From Pseudomonas parafulva (GTDB lineage Bacteria > Pseudomonadota > Gammaproteobacteria > Pseudomonadales > Pseudomonadaceae), in assembly GCF_002021815.1 (NCBI RefSeq), contig NZ_CP019952.1:2511001-2575000 (forward strand): a DNA stretch of 64,000 bases, written 5' to 3'. The position numbers and the translations under genes were made by a program. The notes beneath the pieces were generated by a model. The model was given only the letters and a program-made list of their open reading frames with translations, did not search any database and had not been told where the DNA came from. Positions 1 through 8,018 of the stretch are shown here, one piece after another (within the stretch, counting starts at the first letter, position 1; each line of letters starts with the position of its first letter).

Positions 1-585
1 GTTGGCGTGGGCCACCCAGCGATATAGCTGGCTGCGTCCGTAGGCACTGACAGCCGCTACGAACGCTGCACGGTCGACCTTGTCGCCCAGGTGCAGGAAC
101 TGCGGCTTGTCGAACTCCTCCGGTCCGTGGACGGTGAAACTGAACGGCGGCCCACCCAGTGCGTGGACAAGCATGACGACTTCAGCGGAGTTGGTGCCAA
201 AGTGGGCATGAACGTGGGAGGCTCCGCTTTGCTGCAGCCAGAGCAGTACCTGGCAGGCTTCAGCCAGGTATACCAGGTGATACGGCCAGGCGCGGTCCGC
301 CCTGTATCCCATGCGCAAGGCCAGGCTCAGGGTTTGGCAGAAACGCCGTGGTTGTGCCCGCAGCACGCGCCAGAGCGGTTTGAGCAAACCCGCCAGCCCA
401 TGCTGCAGCACATACACCGTTTTGGCTTTCTCGCAGACATCCTCAGGGTCCTGCAACTGGGCGTCCCATCCGCGCAGGGCAATGCGCTGAACCGTAATGC
501 CCAGGCGTTCAATCGCCAGGATTTCGCGCCGTATGAAACTGTGACTCACCTTCGGGTACTGATTGACGAAGTAAGCAATACGCAT
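1..585 (-). CDS. Glycosyltransferase family 4 (GT4), N-terminal part only
   Basis: Reading the minus strand from an ATG at 585 gives an open frame of 195 codons that runs off the left edge of the window, so the C-terminal half is missing. The protein begins MRIAYFVNQYPKVSHSFIRR, the usual first strand and substrate loop of colanic-acid/WcaL-type GT4 enzymes, and has the HVHAHFGTN motif near residue 130 and a FTVHGPEEF stretch soon after. Such enzymes transfer a sugar from a nucleotide-sugar donor to a lipid-linked oligosaccharide at the inner face of the inner membrane. It is the last gene visible in the minus-strand exopolysaccharide block, 49 nt after the DUF535 gene. Family is clear; donor and acceptor sugars cannot be told. 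Confidence 0.85.
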   Translation of the reverse strand, partial: MRIAYFVNQYPKVSHSFIRREILAIERLGITVQRIALRGWDAQLQDPEDVCEKAKTVYVLQHGLAGLLKPLWRVLRAQPRRFCQTLSLALRMGYRADRAWPYHLVYLAEACQVLLWLQQSGASHVHAHFGTNSAEVVMLVHALGGPPFSFTVHGPEEFDKPQFLHLGDKVDRAAFVAAVSAYGRSQLYRWVAHAN

Positions 586-634
586 ACGAATCCAGATCCA
601 AACCCGCTTGATGACACACCACGCCCGACAAGCC

Positions 635-1639
635 TTATGTACGGCCTTCTGTCAGGGGCGGAGCGTCCACTGCCGATGCATGCCCAGCGCATGCATCCCC
701 TTGTAGTTCTTGTAGTTCATGGTTGCCGGCAGCGCCTGCCAAAGCCTTGTGCATGCGCGTGAAAACACTGTCGAGCAAAGCTTGCCGGCGGCGGTACATC
801 GCCCGTTTCTTGGCGGGAATGTCCGATTCGGCGCGCTGTGCAGCCACCAGGGGTAGCTCGAAAAAACCGTTGCAGGGCGTCGGCTGGCCGCCGTGCTCCT
901 GCCAGATAGCATCGTAGTCGGCTGCCAGTTCACGGGCGGTGTCGGCGCCAAAATAGGGATGACGGTGGTGCCTGCAGCCGTCGCTGACGGCCAGTATGCG
1001 ATCGACCGAGAGCGAGCGGGCCAGGCACTTGAGCGCTTCGAGCACCAGGCTGCGCGGGCGCAGGCCTTCGAAATGCTTGGTCAGGTCGCGGTAGATGCCC
1101 AAGGACGTTTCACTGTCGATACCTTTGTGGATGCCTTGCACGGCGCCGATGAAAAGCGTCAACCTGTTCCCGTCGTTACACAGGGTGAAGGCCAGTGACG
1201 CGACCCGCAGCTCGCCCTGAAACAGGTTCAGGACCAACTCGCCTTCGCGCTTGAACCAGATCGGCCGGTCCAGCACCAGGCTGCAGGCCGGTGAATGGTC
1301 CCCCAAATCGCACAACACGCGGCGCTCATCGCGGCCTGTGATCAGCAGCACCGGCGCTTTAGCAGTCACCACTTCGAAATGCGAGGCCACGGTGTCGAGC
1401 CGTTGGGCCACGTTCCAGCCGCTGCTGATGTAGGGCCATTGCACCATGCCCAGCGCGTCGTCCCCTACGCGCTGCCGCCATTGGGGGCCCAGTGCAGTCC
1501 TCATGCGCCCCATGAAATGCTCGAGCGCGTGGCGATGGCTCACCATCAGCACGGCCAGCGCGTACTTGCTCTTCAAGGCTCGCGGGGTGAAACCGGGTTG
1601 CAACGTCGATAGGCTGCTCACGAGGCGGACAAGCATCAT
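635..1639 (-). CDS. DUF535 / VirK-YbjX family protein
   Basis: The 334-residue protein has the family features of VirK/YbjX (DUF535): a central LALRSL-like helical stretch, a conserved DGCRHHRHPYFG segment and a FFELPL block followed by a basic helix (RRRQALLDSVF). Members are soluble proteins of unknown biochemical activity; some have been linked to envelope or antimicrobial-peptide phenotypes in enterobacteria (family knowledge). Two adjacent ATGs (1639 and 1636) can start it. It sits 9 nt downstream of a GT2 gene and upstream of the GT4 gene, so it is transcribed as part of the polysaccharide block. A DUF535 gene inside such an operon suggests an envelope or polymer-related role, which is inference. 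Confidence 0.75.
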   Translation of the reverse strand: MMLVRLVSSLSTLQPGFTPRALKSKYALAVLMVSHRHALEHFMGRMRTALGPQWRQRVGDDALGMVQWPYISSGWNVAQRLDTVASHFEVVTAKAPVLLITGRDERRVLCDLGDHSPACSLVLDRPIWFKREGELVLNLFQGELRVASLAFTLCNDGNRLTLFIGAVQGIHKGIDSETSLGIYRDLTKHFEGLRPRSLVLEALKCLARSLSVDRILAVSDGCRHHRHPYFGADTARELAADYDAIWQEHGGQPTPCNGFFELPLVAAQRAESDIPAKKRAMYRRRQALLDSVFTRMHKALAGAAGNHELQELQGDACAGHASAVDAPPLTEGRT

Positions 1640-1648
1640 GGGGTCATC

Positions 1649-2635
1649 TCACTTGTACTCGATCAGCGCTGATTTGCCGGGCAACAGCCGCTGGCGCCAG
1701 AATTTCAGTTGCCCCACTGCCTCTGGGAATTTGCCCAGGACCAGAAACAAGGCCTGCAACCTGCGTTGCCGGGGCGCCAGGCCGCCGCGCCTGGCCAACC
1801 GCAGGACTTGCAGTGGGTACAGCAGCAAGAGCGCCAGCCCCCCTGCCCCGAACAGCAGGCATGCCGCCAGTGTCAGCAGCGGGATCCCCAGCCCCCAGAC
1901 CCAGGCACGGCGGGACTCACGCACCCAGTGCCGCTCGGGTGCAGCACCATGCAACCAGGCGCCTTCGGCATAGGCGTAGCCGGCGCGCATGCTGCGTCGC
2001 CACCATTGGCCGAAGCGCGTCATGGCTGCATCGTGCAGGGTCATTTCGGCGTCCAGGCGCCATATTTTCCAGCCCGCGGCTCGCAAACGTACACACAGCT
2101 CCGGCTCCTCGCCGGCAATCAGCCCCGCCCGGAAGCCGCCTACGCTGGCGAATGCCTGGGCACGCATCAATGCGTCACCGCCACAGGCCTCGGCTTGGCC
2201 AACCGGGGTGTCCCACTCCAGGTCGCACAACTGGTTGTAGACGCTATGCTGGGCAAAGCGCTCACGCCGCCGCCCGCAAACAACCGCAACCTCGGCGTGC
2301 TGTTGCAAGAAGGCGTGGGCAGTGGGCAGCCACTGGGCGTCGATCTCGCAGTCGCCATCAACGAACTGCACCATGTCCAGACCAGGCTGCAACTGGTGCA
2401 GCCTGGCGAAGCCTTCGTTGCGCGCGCGGGCGGCAGTGAATGGGATACACAAGTCCAGGGCCAGGACGTGTACACCCAACTGATGCGCGAGCTGAACCGA
2501 GCCATCGGTGGAGCCGGAATCCACGTACACCACCGTATTGACACGGGTCACCAGCGCGCGCAGGCAGCGCGCCAGGCGCTGGCCTTCGTTGCGGCCAATC
2601 ACCACGACGCCAATGCTCTCCAGGTGTGCGCTCAC
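1649..2635 (-). CDS. Glycosyltransferase family 2 with C-terminal membrane anchor
   Basis: Protein of 328 residues. The N-terminal GT-A fold is plain: VVVIGRNEGQRLARCLRAL, then VYVDSGSTDGS (the first acidic pair), and FVDGDCEIDAQWL carrying the DxD-like metal-binding motif. A GGDALMRAQAF stretch and an ED-like GEEPELCVRLRAAGW acceptor motif follow. The last 80 residues contain two hydrophobic segments (around LLTLAACLLFGAGGLALLLL), so it is probably anchored at the inner membrane. The start is GTG at 2635; an ATG just upstream runs into a stop. The GTG overlaps the stop of the acyltransferase gene (GTGA), pointing to translational coupling. It should add one sugar of the repeat unit; specificity unknown. 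Confidence 0.85.
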   Translation of the reverse strand: MSAHLESIGVVVIGRNEGQRLARCLRALVTRVNTVVYVDSGSTDGSVQLAHQLGVHVLALDLCIPFTAARARNEGFARLHQLQPGLDMVQFVDGDCEIDAQWLPTAHAFLQQHAEVAVVCGRRRERFAQHSVYNQLCDLEWDTPVGQAEACGGDALMRAQAFASVGGFRAGLIAGEEPELCVRLRAAGWKIWRLDAEMTLHDAAMTRFGQWWRRSMRAGYAYAEGAWLHGAAPERHWVRESRRAWVWGLGIPLLTLAACLLFGAGGLALLLLYPLQVLRLARRGGLAPRQRRLQALFLVLGKFPEAVGQLKFWRQRLLPGKSALIEYK

Positions 2636-3156
2636 GGCATCACCTGCGTCGCAGGGCTGCGCCTGGGCTTGACCACCGCCGGCACGCCCACGGCAATGCT
2701 GTTGTCCGGCACATCGACCAGCACGACGGCATTAGCGCCAATCACCACATTGTTGCCAATGCGTATATCGCCCAGAATCTTGGCGCCGGTACCAATGTCC
2801 ACATTGTTACCGAACACGGGCGCCACAGGCCGATCGACCTGCTTGAGCCCCACCACCACGCCGTTGCGAATGCGACAGTCGTCACCGAACCGGGCGTAGC
2901 CGCTGACGATGATGCCGCCGAAGTGATCGATGACGAAATTGCGACCCACCAACGCCTCGCAAGGCAGTTCGACCCCGGTCAGGATCTGTACCAGTTTGAA
3001 CAACACCTTGTAGACCAGCGAACAGAGCTTGCGCAGTGGCGCAGGCTTTACGCCATAGCGCCAGCGACCGAACCGGTAGACCAACATCACCCAGAACCCC
3101 TGGGCTCCCCAGTCGCCACCGTGGGCCCGCAGATCGGCACGAATATTCTCGAACAT
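2632..3156 (-). CDS. Serine acetyltransferase-like hexapeptide acyltransferase
   Basis: Protein of 174 residues. The N-terminal helical part (FENIRADLRAHGG) and the left-handed parallel beta-helix repeats (FVIDHFGGIIVSG, NNVDIGTGAKILGD, IRIGNNVVIGANAVVL) are those of the CysE/serine acetyltransferase-like group. The conserved H in the FVIDHFGG segment is the expected catalytic histidine. It ends with VPDNSIAVGVPAVV, the usual closing coil. Versions of this size embedded in polysaccharide operons generally O-acetylate a sugar rather than serine (family knowledge plus context). It lies between two GT2 genes, with 6 nt to the upstream gene and a 4-nt overlap with the downstream one. Acceptor unknown. 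Confidence 0.82.
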   Translation of the reverse strand: MFENIRADLRAHGGDWGAQGFWVMLVYRFGRWRYGVKPAPLRKLCSLVYKVLFKLVQILTGVELPCEALVGRNFVIDHFGGIIVSGYARFGDDCRIRNGVVVGLKQVDRPVAPVFGNNVDIGTGAKILGDIRIGNNVVIGANAVVLVDVPDNSIAVGVPAVVKPRRSPATQVMP

Positions 3157-3162
3157 GGCGCG

Positions 3163-4116
3163 CTACCTTGTCGGCTGGGTGGCGTAGCGGGTTTTGAACA
3201 GCAATGCCCACGTGGTGCGGCTATGCAGCCAGCAGGCCTTCAAGGCCTCCCGCCCGCGCCGCTTGATCATTGCCTTGAGCGCCAGTATCACGTCACCCAG
3301 GCTCACCAGCCCCATATGCAGGGCAAGGCCCGCGCGGCCGTGGTGCTTGCGAAAGTACAGCAGCTCGCTTTCGATCTGATACGTGGAGATCTGTCGGCTC
3401 GCGGCTTCGAGCTGGGCCACCGACTTGGAGCTCTCGCCGCCGATATGCACCACCGTGGTGTGCGGGTAAAACACCACCTTCCAGCCCGCGGCCTTGACGC
3501 GCTTGCAGTGGTCGACCTCTTCGTAATACAGAAAGAAACGGGGGTCGAACAGCCCCACCTGGTCAAGGACTTCGCGGCGCACCAGGTAGAAACATCCAGG
3601 CAGCCAATCGCATTCGCGCACCGAGCCATGGTCCCAGCTCATGTCGTCGACGCGCTGTACGCCGGGGACGAAGCGTTCGAGCCCGGTGCGGGCGAGAAAC
3701 ACGTTGAGCGGCGTCGGAAAATACCGGCAGCTCGGTTGCAGGCTGCCATCGCGACCTTCGAGCCGAACACCGAGCACGCCACATTCCGGATGCGCCTGCA
3801 TGTAGTCCAGCGTTTTGTGCAGCGCGTCCTGGGCGATGAAAGCATCAGTGTTGAGCAGCAGGGCGTACTGGCCTTGCAGGTGCGCCAGTAACTGGTTGTT
3901 GGCACGACCAAACCCTACGTTCTTCGGGTTGCTCAGCACCACTGCCTGAGGGCAGACCTGGGTCAGGCGTGCAAGTGAGTCATCGGCCGAGGCGTTGTCC
4001 ACCACCAGGTAGCGCGCCAGATGCTCACTGTCGGCGCTGCGCAAGGCATCGAACATGGGCTGCAGCAAACCGGCCGTGTTGAAATTGACCACCATCACAT
4101 CCACCGGCTTAGCCAT
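3163..4116 (-). CDS. Glycosyltransferase family 2 (rhamnosyltransferase-like)
   Basis: Protein of 317 residues, soluble. It starts DVMVVNFNTAGLLQPMFDAL and has VVDNASADDS, NVGFGRANNQ and LLLNTDAFI, the series typical of WbbL-type GT2 enzymes. The C-terminal half carries WLPGCFYLVRREVLDQVGLFD and FFLYYEEVDHCKR, the acceptor and catalytic-base region. A rhamnosyl or similar transfer to an undecaprenyl-linked intermediate is the family norm, but the sugar is not determined here. Its start overlaps the stop of the upstream acyltransferase by 8 nt, and the downstream acetyltransferase begins 6 nt later, so it belongs to the tightly packed minus-strand operon. Confidence 0.85.
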   Translation of the reverse strand: MAKPVDVMVVNFNTAGLLQPMFDALRSADSEHLARYLVVDNASADDSLARLTQVCPQAVVLSNPKNVGFGRANNQLLAHLQGQYALLLNTDAFIAQDALHKTLDYMQAHPECGVLGVRLEGRDGSLQPSCRYFPTPLNVFLARTGLERFVPGVQRVDDMSWDHGSVRECDWLPGCFYLVRREVLDQVGLFDPRFFLYYEEVDHCKRVKAAGWKVVFYPHTTVVHIGGESSKSVAQLEAASRQISTYQIESELLYFRKHHGRAGLALHMGLVSLGDVILALKAMIKRRGREALKACWLHSRTTWALLFKTRYATQPTR

Positions 4117-4726
4117 TGTCGCTGTCCCCGAAGAAGTACTGGCGCCGCTGGGCCATCAGCATGGGCTCCACCTGCGGGTCGAAGGCGCCCTTGCGCTGCT
4201 TGACGATGTCGATCCAGGGATAGGCTTCGCAGCGGGCTTCCACCCGTTTGATCAGCGCGTCGGTGGTGCAGATGAAGGCCGCGGGGTTACCCCCGTAGAC
4301 AGTGCCAGGCGGCACGTCCTTGGTCACCACGGCCCCGGCGGCCACGACGGAGTCCGGGCCGATGGTCACGCGTGGCATGACGATTGCGCCGTGACCGATG
4401 AAACAGTTGTCCTTGATGTCGATGAAGCCGACCGAGTCCAGGTGCTTGCCGAAGCGGTGCTCGATCAGCAGCACGACGCCGTCATGGCCGATGAGGGTGC
4501 AATCGGACAAGCCCACGCTGTTGCCGATGCGCACCAGCGATGGATCGGTCACGTTGCAACCCTGGTTGATGTAGACGTTGGTGCCCACGGAGTGAAAACC
4601 GCCCCAGCGGGCCAGGTACTCGCCCCATTCCAGCCCCGCAGGGTTGCACATCTTCTTGTACAAACCGCGTGCCCGCCCCGTGCGGTGGGCATACTGCATT
4701 ACGGCTCTGCGTATCCATCCCATCAT
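4109..4726 (-). CDS. Hexapeptide-repeat acyltransferase (maltose/xenobiotic acetyltransferase type)
   Basis: Protein of 205 residues. Left-handed beta-helix turns run from about residue 48 (TNVYINQGCNV, VRIGNSVGLSDCTLIG) to residue 160. The DNCFIGHGAIVMPRVTIGPDSVVAAGAVVTKDVPPGTVYGGNPA signature, whose core is written here in pieces (FIGHGAIV, VTIGPDSVV, VYGGNPA), marks the acetyl-CoA-binding sugar O-acetyltransferase group. It is the second acyltransferase in the operon, so the polymer is probably decorated at two positions (inference). Two consecutive ATGs (4726, 4723) are possible starts. It overlaps the next gene by 8 nt and follows the GMC oxidoreductase gene after a gap of about 100 nt in which nothing else was recognised. 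Confidence 0.82.
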   Translation of the reverse strand: MMGWIRRAVMQYAHRTGRARGLYKKMCNPAGLEWGEYLARWGGFHSVGTNVYINQGCNVTDPSLVRIGNSVGLSDCTLIGHDGVVLLIEHRFGKHLDSVGFIDIKDNCFIGHGAIVMPRVTIGPDSVVAAGAVVTKDVPPGTVYGGNPAAFICTTDALIKRVEARCEAYPWIDIVKQRKGAFDPQVEPMLMAQRRQYFFGDSDNG

Positions 4727-4830
4727 GCTGCCTGGCCTCGCAATCGATGCAACCTGAGTTATCCCTGGGCGCCGCCGGTCTCATTCTTGTGTGTGCTGAC
4801 CGCCGCACCCCTTTTCCTAAAGCGGGTGGA

Positions 4831-6297
4831 TCACGCCGCGGCGCTCCTCTGGGCGCTCATGCGGGCATCGAGGTGTTCGGCCAGGCGCACGGCGAATTGC
4901 AACAGTGGCATGGTCGGGTTGGAGGCACCGCCGGTGGCGAAGATGCTGCTGCCGGCTGCATACAGGTTGTCGGTGCCGAACACCTTGCAGTCGCGGTCCA
5001 CCACGCCATGACGGGCGTCGGCGGCCATGCGCGTGGTGCCCATGTGGTGGGCGTGCGGCGACAGCCTGAGCGGTACCGAGGTGTCGTAGACGAAGTCGTT
5101 GAGTTTGACGAACCCCAGGTTCTGCTTGGCCCACTGGGTCGCAAGCTCGGTGCCGATGCACTTGATCGTGTGCCGGTCCTGCTCGTCGAGTACCCAGTTG
5201 ACGTTGACCTTGGCCACGCCCAGCGCATCCTTCTCGTCGAGCAAGGAGATCCGGCTGTGCAGGCTTGGGAACTGTTCGATCATGGTGCTGATGATGCCAT
5301 CGCCTGGGCAGCTGAAGCTGGCGACGAAGGCCACCTTGCTGGCCACGCCCATGTCACAGGCCAAGGTTTCCAAAAAGTACTTGACCTCGGCGGTACGCCC
5401 GTAGGTTTGCACATCGGCCAGCAGGGCCGCGCGCACATTGCCCTTGCCGATCTTGAAATGCTCGATGAAGGCGTCGGTGGTGTAGTACTCGCGCGGATCG
5501 GGATCAAGCCCCGACTTGAGGATGAACGTGCCCATGTCGATGTTCAGGTGCTCCATGAAGCACCGGCCCACCAAGCCGTCCTTGCTGATCACCCCGGCCG
5601 CTGCCAGGGAGGTGCTGTTGAGCAGTTGCCGCGCGTTCTCGATGGCGCCTGCGGCGAGGATGAACTGCCGCGCGACCTGACGCTGGCGGTTGCCGGCGTA
5701 GTCTGACAGCAGCACCGCTGCCAGCCGACCAGAGGCGGGGTCGAATTCCAGGTCTACGCAGTTGCAATTGATGAACACGTCCAGCCCTGGGGTTTGTTCC
5801 AGGGCGGTGGCGTACTTTTGGGCAAATCGGGTTGGGGTACTGAGCAGGAAGCGGTCCGGTTCGAACTCGTCGCCGTCCAGGCCCGTGTTGATGGCGTGAA
5901 AGTCCGCACCGGCGGGCAAATCGACGATGTCCATGGCGGCGGGCAGGTAGCGCGCGATTTCGGCGTAGGCAATGGGCCAGCCTGGCAGGTCGCCTGGCGG
6001 AGCGATGGAAAAATCGGACGGGGTAAAGGGTCGGCAGCGGCCTGCCCAATGGTTTGAAGTACCGCCCAGGTAACGCAGCCGGGTCTGTTCGGCATACAGT
6101 TGCAGCCCACTGGAGGTGCAGGCGTACAGCTCCTGAGAGCGAGGTGCATAGTCATGCCCACCCCCCTCTGCCAGCAACACGCTCCAGCCAGCCGCCGCCA
6201 GGCGCAACCCAAGCGTGATGCCGGCCGGGCCGGCGCCGATGATGCACACGTCGTAGCTGTCGCGCAGCGTCTTGTGTTCCTGAAAATCGGTGATCAT
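4831..6297 (-). CDS. GMC-family FAD-dependent oxidoreductase
   Basis: Protein of 488 residues. The N-terminal Rossmann motif is VCIIGAGPAGITLGLRLA, with E/GGG following at the strand-2 end. The middle contains GGTSNHWAGRC, as in GMC enzymes. The C-terminal block HHMGTTRMA, FGTDNLYAAGSS and GGASNPTMPLLQ carries the catalytic His and the FAD-contacting Asn-Pro pair. The family oxidises alcohol or hydroxyl groups on sugars, choline and similar substrates. No signal peptide of its own is visible. Its start overlaps the stop of a tiny Tat-signal protein by 4 nt, a layout like that of membrane sugar/gluconate dehydrogenase subunits, so it may be exported together with that partner. Placement among glycosyltransferases suggests it oxidises a sugar of the polymer or its precursor; both points are inference. 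Confidence 0.85.
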   Translation of the reverse strand: MITDFQEHKTLRDSYDVCIIGAGPAGITLGLRLAAAGWSVLLAEGGGHDYAPRSQELYACTSSGLQLYAEQTRLRYLGGTSNHWAGRCRPFTPSDFSIAPPGDLPGWPIAYAEIARYLPAAMDIVDLPAGADFHAINTGLDGDEFEPDRFLLSTPTRFAQKYATALEQTPGLDVFINCNCVDLEFDPASGRLAAVLLSDYAGNRQRQVARQFILAAGAIENARQLLNSTSLAAAGVISKDGLVGRCFMEHLNIDMGTFILKSGLDPDPREYYTTDAFIEHFKIGKGNVRAALLADVQTYGRTAEVKYFLETLACDMGVASKVAFVASFSCPGDGIISTMIEQFPSLHSRISLLDEKDALGVAKVNVNWVLDEQDRHTIKCIGTELATQWAKQNLGFVKLNDFVYDTSVPLRLSPHAHHMGTTRMAADARHGVVDRDCKVFGTDNLYAAGSSIFATGGASNPTMPLLQFAVRLAEHLDARMSAQRSAAA

Positions 6298-6506
6298 GCC
6301 GACGGGCTCTTGAAATACTGGGACGGCAATACCCAGCCATTGATGACCACGAACGCCTCGCTGGTGTCAGCGGTGTGCCGTGGCAGCGTTTGGCCGGCGA
6401 CCGCCGTCATCGGACCCAGCACGGCGCCTGTCGCCCCTACCACCGCGCACCCCTTGAGAAACTCCCTGCGACCTACCTGTGACGCACACACGCTCTGCTT
6501 GCCCAT
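6294..6506 (-). CDS. Small Tat-signal protein, likely partner subunit of the GMC oxidoreductase
   Basis: A 70-residue protein from ATG 6506 (a GTG at 6512 is an alternative, adding two residues). Near residue 11 it has GRREFLKG, a twin-arginine signal, followed by a hydrophobic stretch (CAVVGATGAVLG) and an AVAG cleavage-like site. Only about 30 residues remain after it, including AFVVINGWVLPSQY. Short Tat-signal proteins accompany GMC-type membrane dehydrogenases as the gamma or small subunit (family knowledge), and here the stop overlaps the GMC start (ATGA). It may chaperone or piggyback the FAD enzyme through the Tat pore, which is inference. The mature part is much shorter than known gluconate dehydrogenase small subunits, so this may be a different class. 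Confidence 0.7.
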   Translation of the reverse strand: MGKQSVCASQVGRREFLKGCAVVGATGAVLGPMTAVAGQTLPRHTADTSEAFVVINGWVLPSQYFKSPSA

Positions 6507-6546
6507 GATCACCTGGCCATCCTCACAAAATTCCGACAGGTAGCGC

Positions 6547-7923
6547 TCAGATCCACTCGAACAACGCGGTCAGCCCAGCCCCGCACAGCGCCCCGGCCAC
6601 AAGGGCCGGCAACACTGCAAGCTCGCGCTTGAGGCTGAACATACCCAGTTTGCTGTTCACGTAAACGATCAACACCAGTGTGGGCAGCGTGTGCAGGGCA
6701 ACGCCCCAGATCGCCCAGTCCACCCCACCGAAATACAGCAGTACCGGCAGCAACCCCCACAACGACACCAGGCGGATGATGTTGTCCATGGCCTGGTACT
6801 TGGTCAGCCCCAAGGCGATCCAGACCTGATGGGCCAATGTATAGCGCAATGTGAAGAAGGACAGCGAGAGAATTGCGAGCATCGGCCCTGCTTCACGGTA
6901 CCGCTCGTCGTACATCCAGCCAATCAGCAGCGGGCTGGCGGTCAGAAACCCCCCGCAGGTGAACAGCACCAGCAGGTCCACCAACAGCCGGAAACGGTGA
7001 TACAGGGCCACCAGACGTTCGCGATCGTCAGCACGCGCTGCCTCGCTGAACGCTGGCAGCGCCACGGCGCCGACCACCTTCATAATGGCCATCTGCACCG
7101 CACCGAGGATCAACACGGCGATGGAGTACACCCCCAGCTGCGCCGCCGTCATGCTGGCACCGAACCAGATACGGTCACCATACATGGCCAGCACCCCGAC
7201 CATCGAAGACAGCAGGATCCAGCGCCCGAACACGATCAGCTCGTTCAGGGCGGCGCGGTCCCAGTGCAGGCGGTTGCCAGGGCCTTCCAGCGCAGTGTGG
7301 CCCAGTACCGTCCAGGCCAGGGCAGACACCAGGCCAGCGCTGACCAGCGCCCAGATGGAATGGGTCAGGTAGCCCACCACAAGCATTACCAGCAGACCCG
7401 CGACTTGGGACGCCAGGTCGACCAGCACCACGCGCTTTTGTTGGAAGGTTCGCACTGCCACGTCTATCTTGGTGGACTGAAAACCCCAGATCACGGCAGA
7501 CAGGCCGGTGATGGCCAGTACCGCCGGCAACACGGGTGCTGCATACGTCGCGTCCGCAGGCCATAGCTCAGCCACCTGCGCCAGCCACGCGCCCAGGGCC
7601 AGAAGCAAGGTCAAGGCGAACAGGATGAAGCCGCGAATGATCTGCACGGTCCAGGCCGTGTTGAGGAAAACGGGGTCGTCACCCCGGTGGCTCTGGATGA
7701 TGTTCTGGCGCAGGCCAACATCGGAGAGCAAGTGAAGCAGTACCGAAACCGTGGTGGCGATGACCATGACCCCGAACATCTCCGGGACCAGGATACGCGC
7801 CATGATCAGGTTGCCGCCCAGGCGCATCAGTTGGGAAGCCACTTGCGAGACCAGGTTCCATGAACCCGCCCGCAAGGCCCGCGAGCGCAGGCTCGGGGTG
7901 GCTGACACCTCAATCGACGGCAT
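6547..7923 (-). CDS. Polysaccharide flippase, Wzx-like (MOP superfamily)
   Basis: Protein of 458 residues with about twelve hydrophobic helices, starting with GSWNLVSQVASQLMRLGGNLIMARIL, the first-helix signature of the polysaccharide transporter (PST/Wzx) group (core seen: LGGNLIMARILVPEMFG). Further blocks such as GLRQNIIQS and GIKVVGAVALPAFSEA-like IMKVVGAVALPAFSE are usual for this family. It should flip the lipid-linked repeat unit across the inner membrane. It is the first gene of the minus-strand block and starts opposite the plus-strand polymerase gene, with a 95-bp divergent control region in between. The Tat-signal gene follows after about 40 nt. Confidence 0.88.
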   Translation of the reverse strand: MPSIEVSATPSLRSRALRAGSWNLVSQVASQLMRLGGNLIMARILVPEMFGVMVIATTVSVLLHLLSDVGLRQNIIQSHRGDDPVFLNTAWTVQIIRGFILFALTLLLALGAWLAQVAELWPADATYAAPVLPAVLAITGLSAVIWGFQSTKIDVAVRTFQQKRVVLVDLASQVAGLLVMLVVGYLTHSIWALVSAGLVSALAWTVLGHTALEGPGNRLHWDRAALNELIVFGRWILLSSMVGVLAMYGDRIWFGASMTAAQLGVYSIAVLILGAVQMAIMKVVGAVALPAFSEAARADDRERLVALYHRFRLLVDLLVLFTCGGFLTASPLLIGWMYDERYREAGPMLAILSLSFFTLRYTLAHQVWIALGLTKYQAMDNIIRLVSLWGLLPVLLYFGGVDWAIWGVALHTLPTLVLIVYVNSKLGMFSLKRELAVLPALVAGALCGAGLTALFEWI

Positions 7924-7942
7924 GGGTTCAATCTCTGACTGA

Positions 7943-7976
7943 ATGGCTAAAAGTCACTATAGTTTCAATTAGCCAT
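7943..7976. promoter_or_regulatory. 34-bp dyad in the divergent wzx/wzy control region
   Basis: Arms ATGGCTAA (7943-7950) and TTAGCCAT (7969-7976) are perfect 8-bp inverted repeats. The centre of symmetry also contains the palindrome CTATAG (7957-7962), so all three elements share one axis. The dyad lies between the start of the flippase gene (7923, minus) and the polymerase gene (8019, plus), where a dimeric regulator could control both blocks. The regulator is unknown. Confidence 0.45.
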
Positions 7977-8018
7977 GATGCTAGCCGTGGCCCACCGAAA
8001 GGAAGGTGTAAATAGCTG

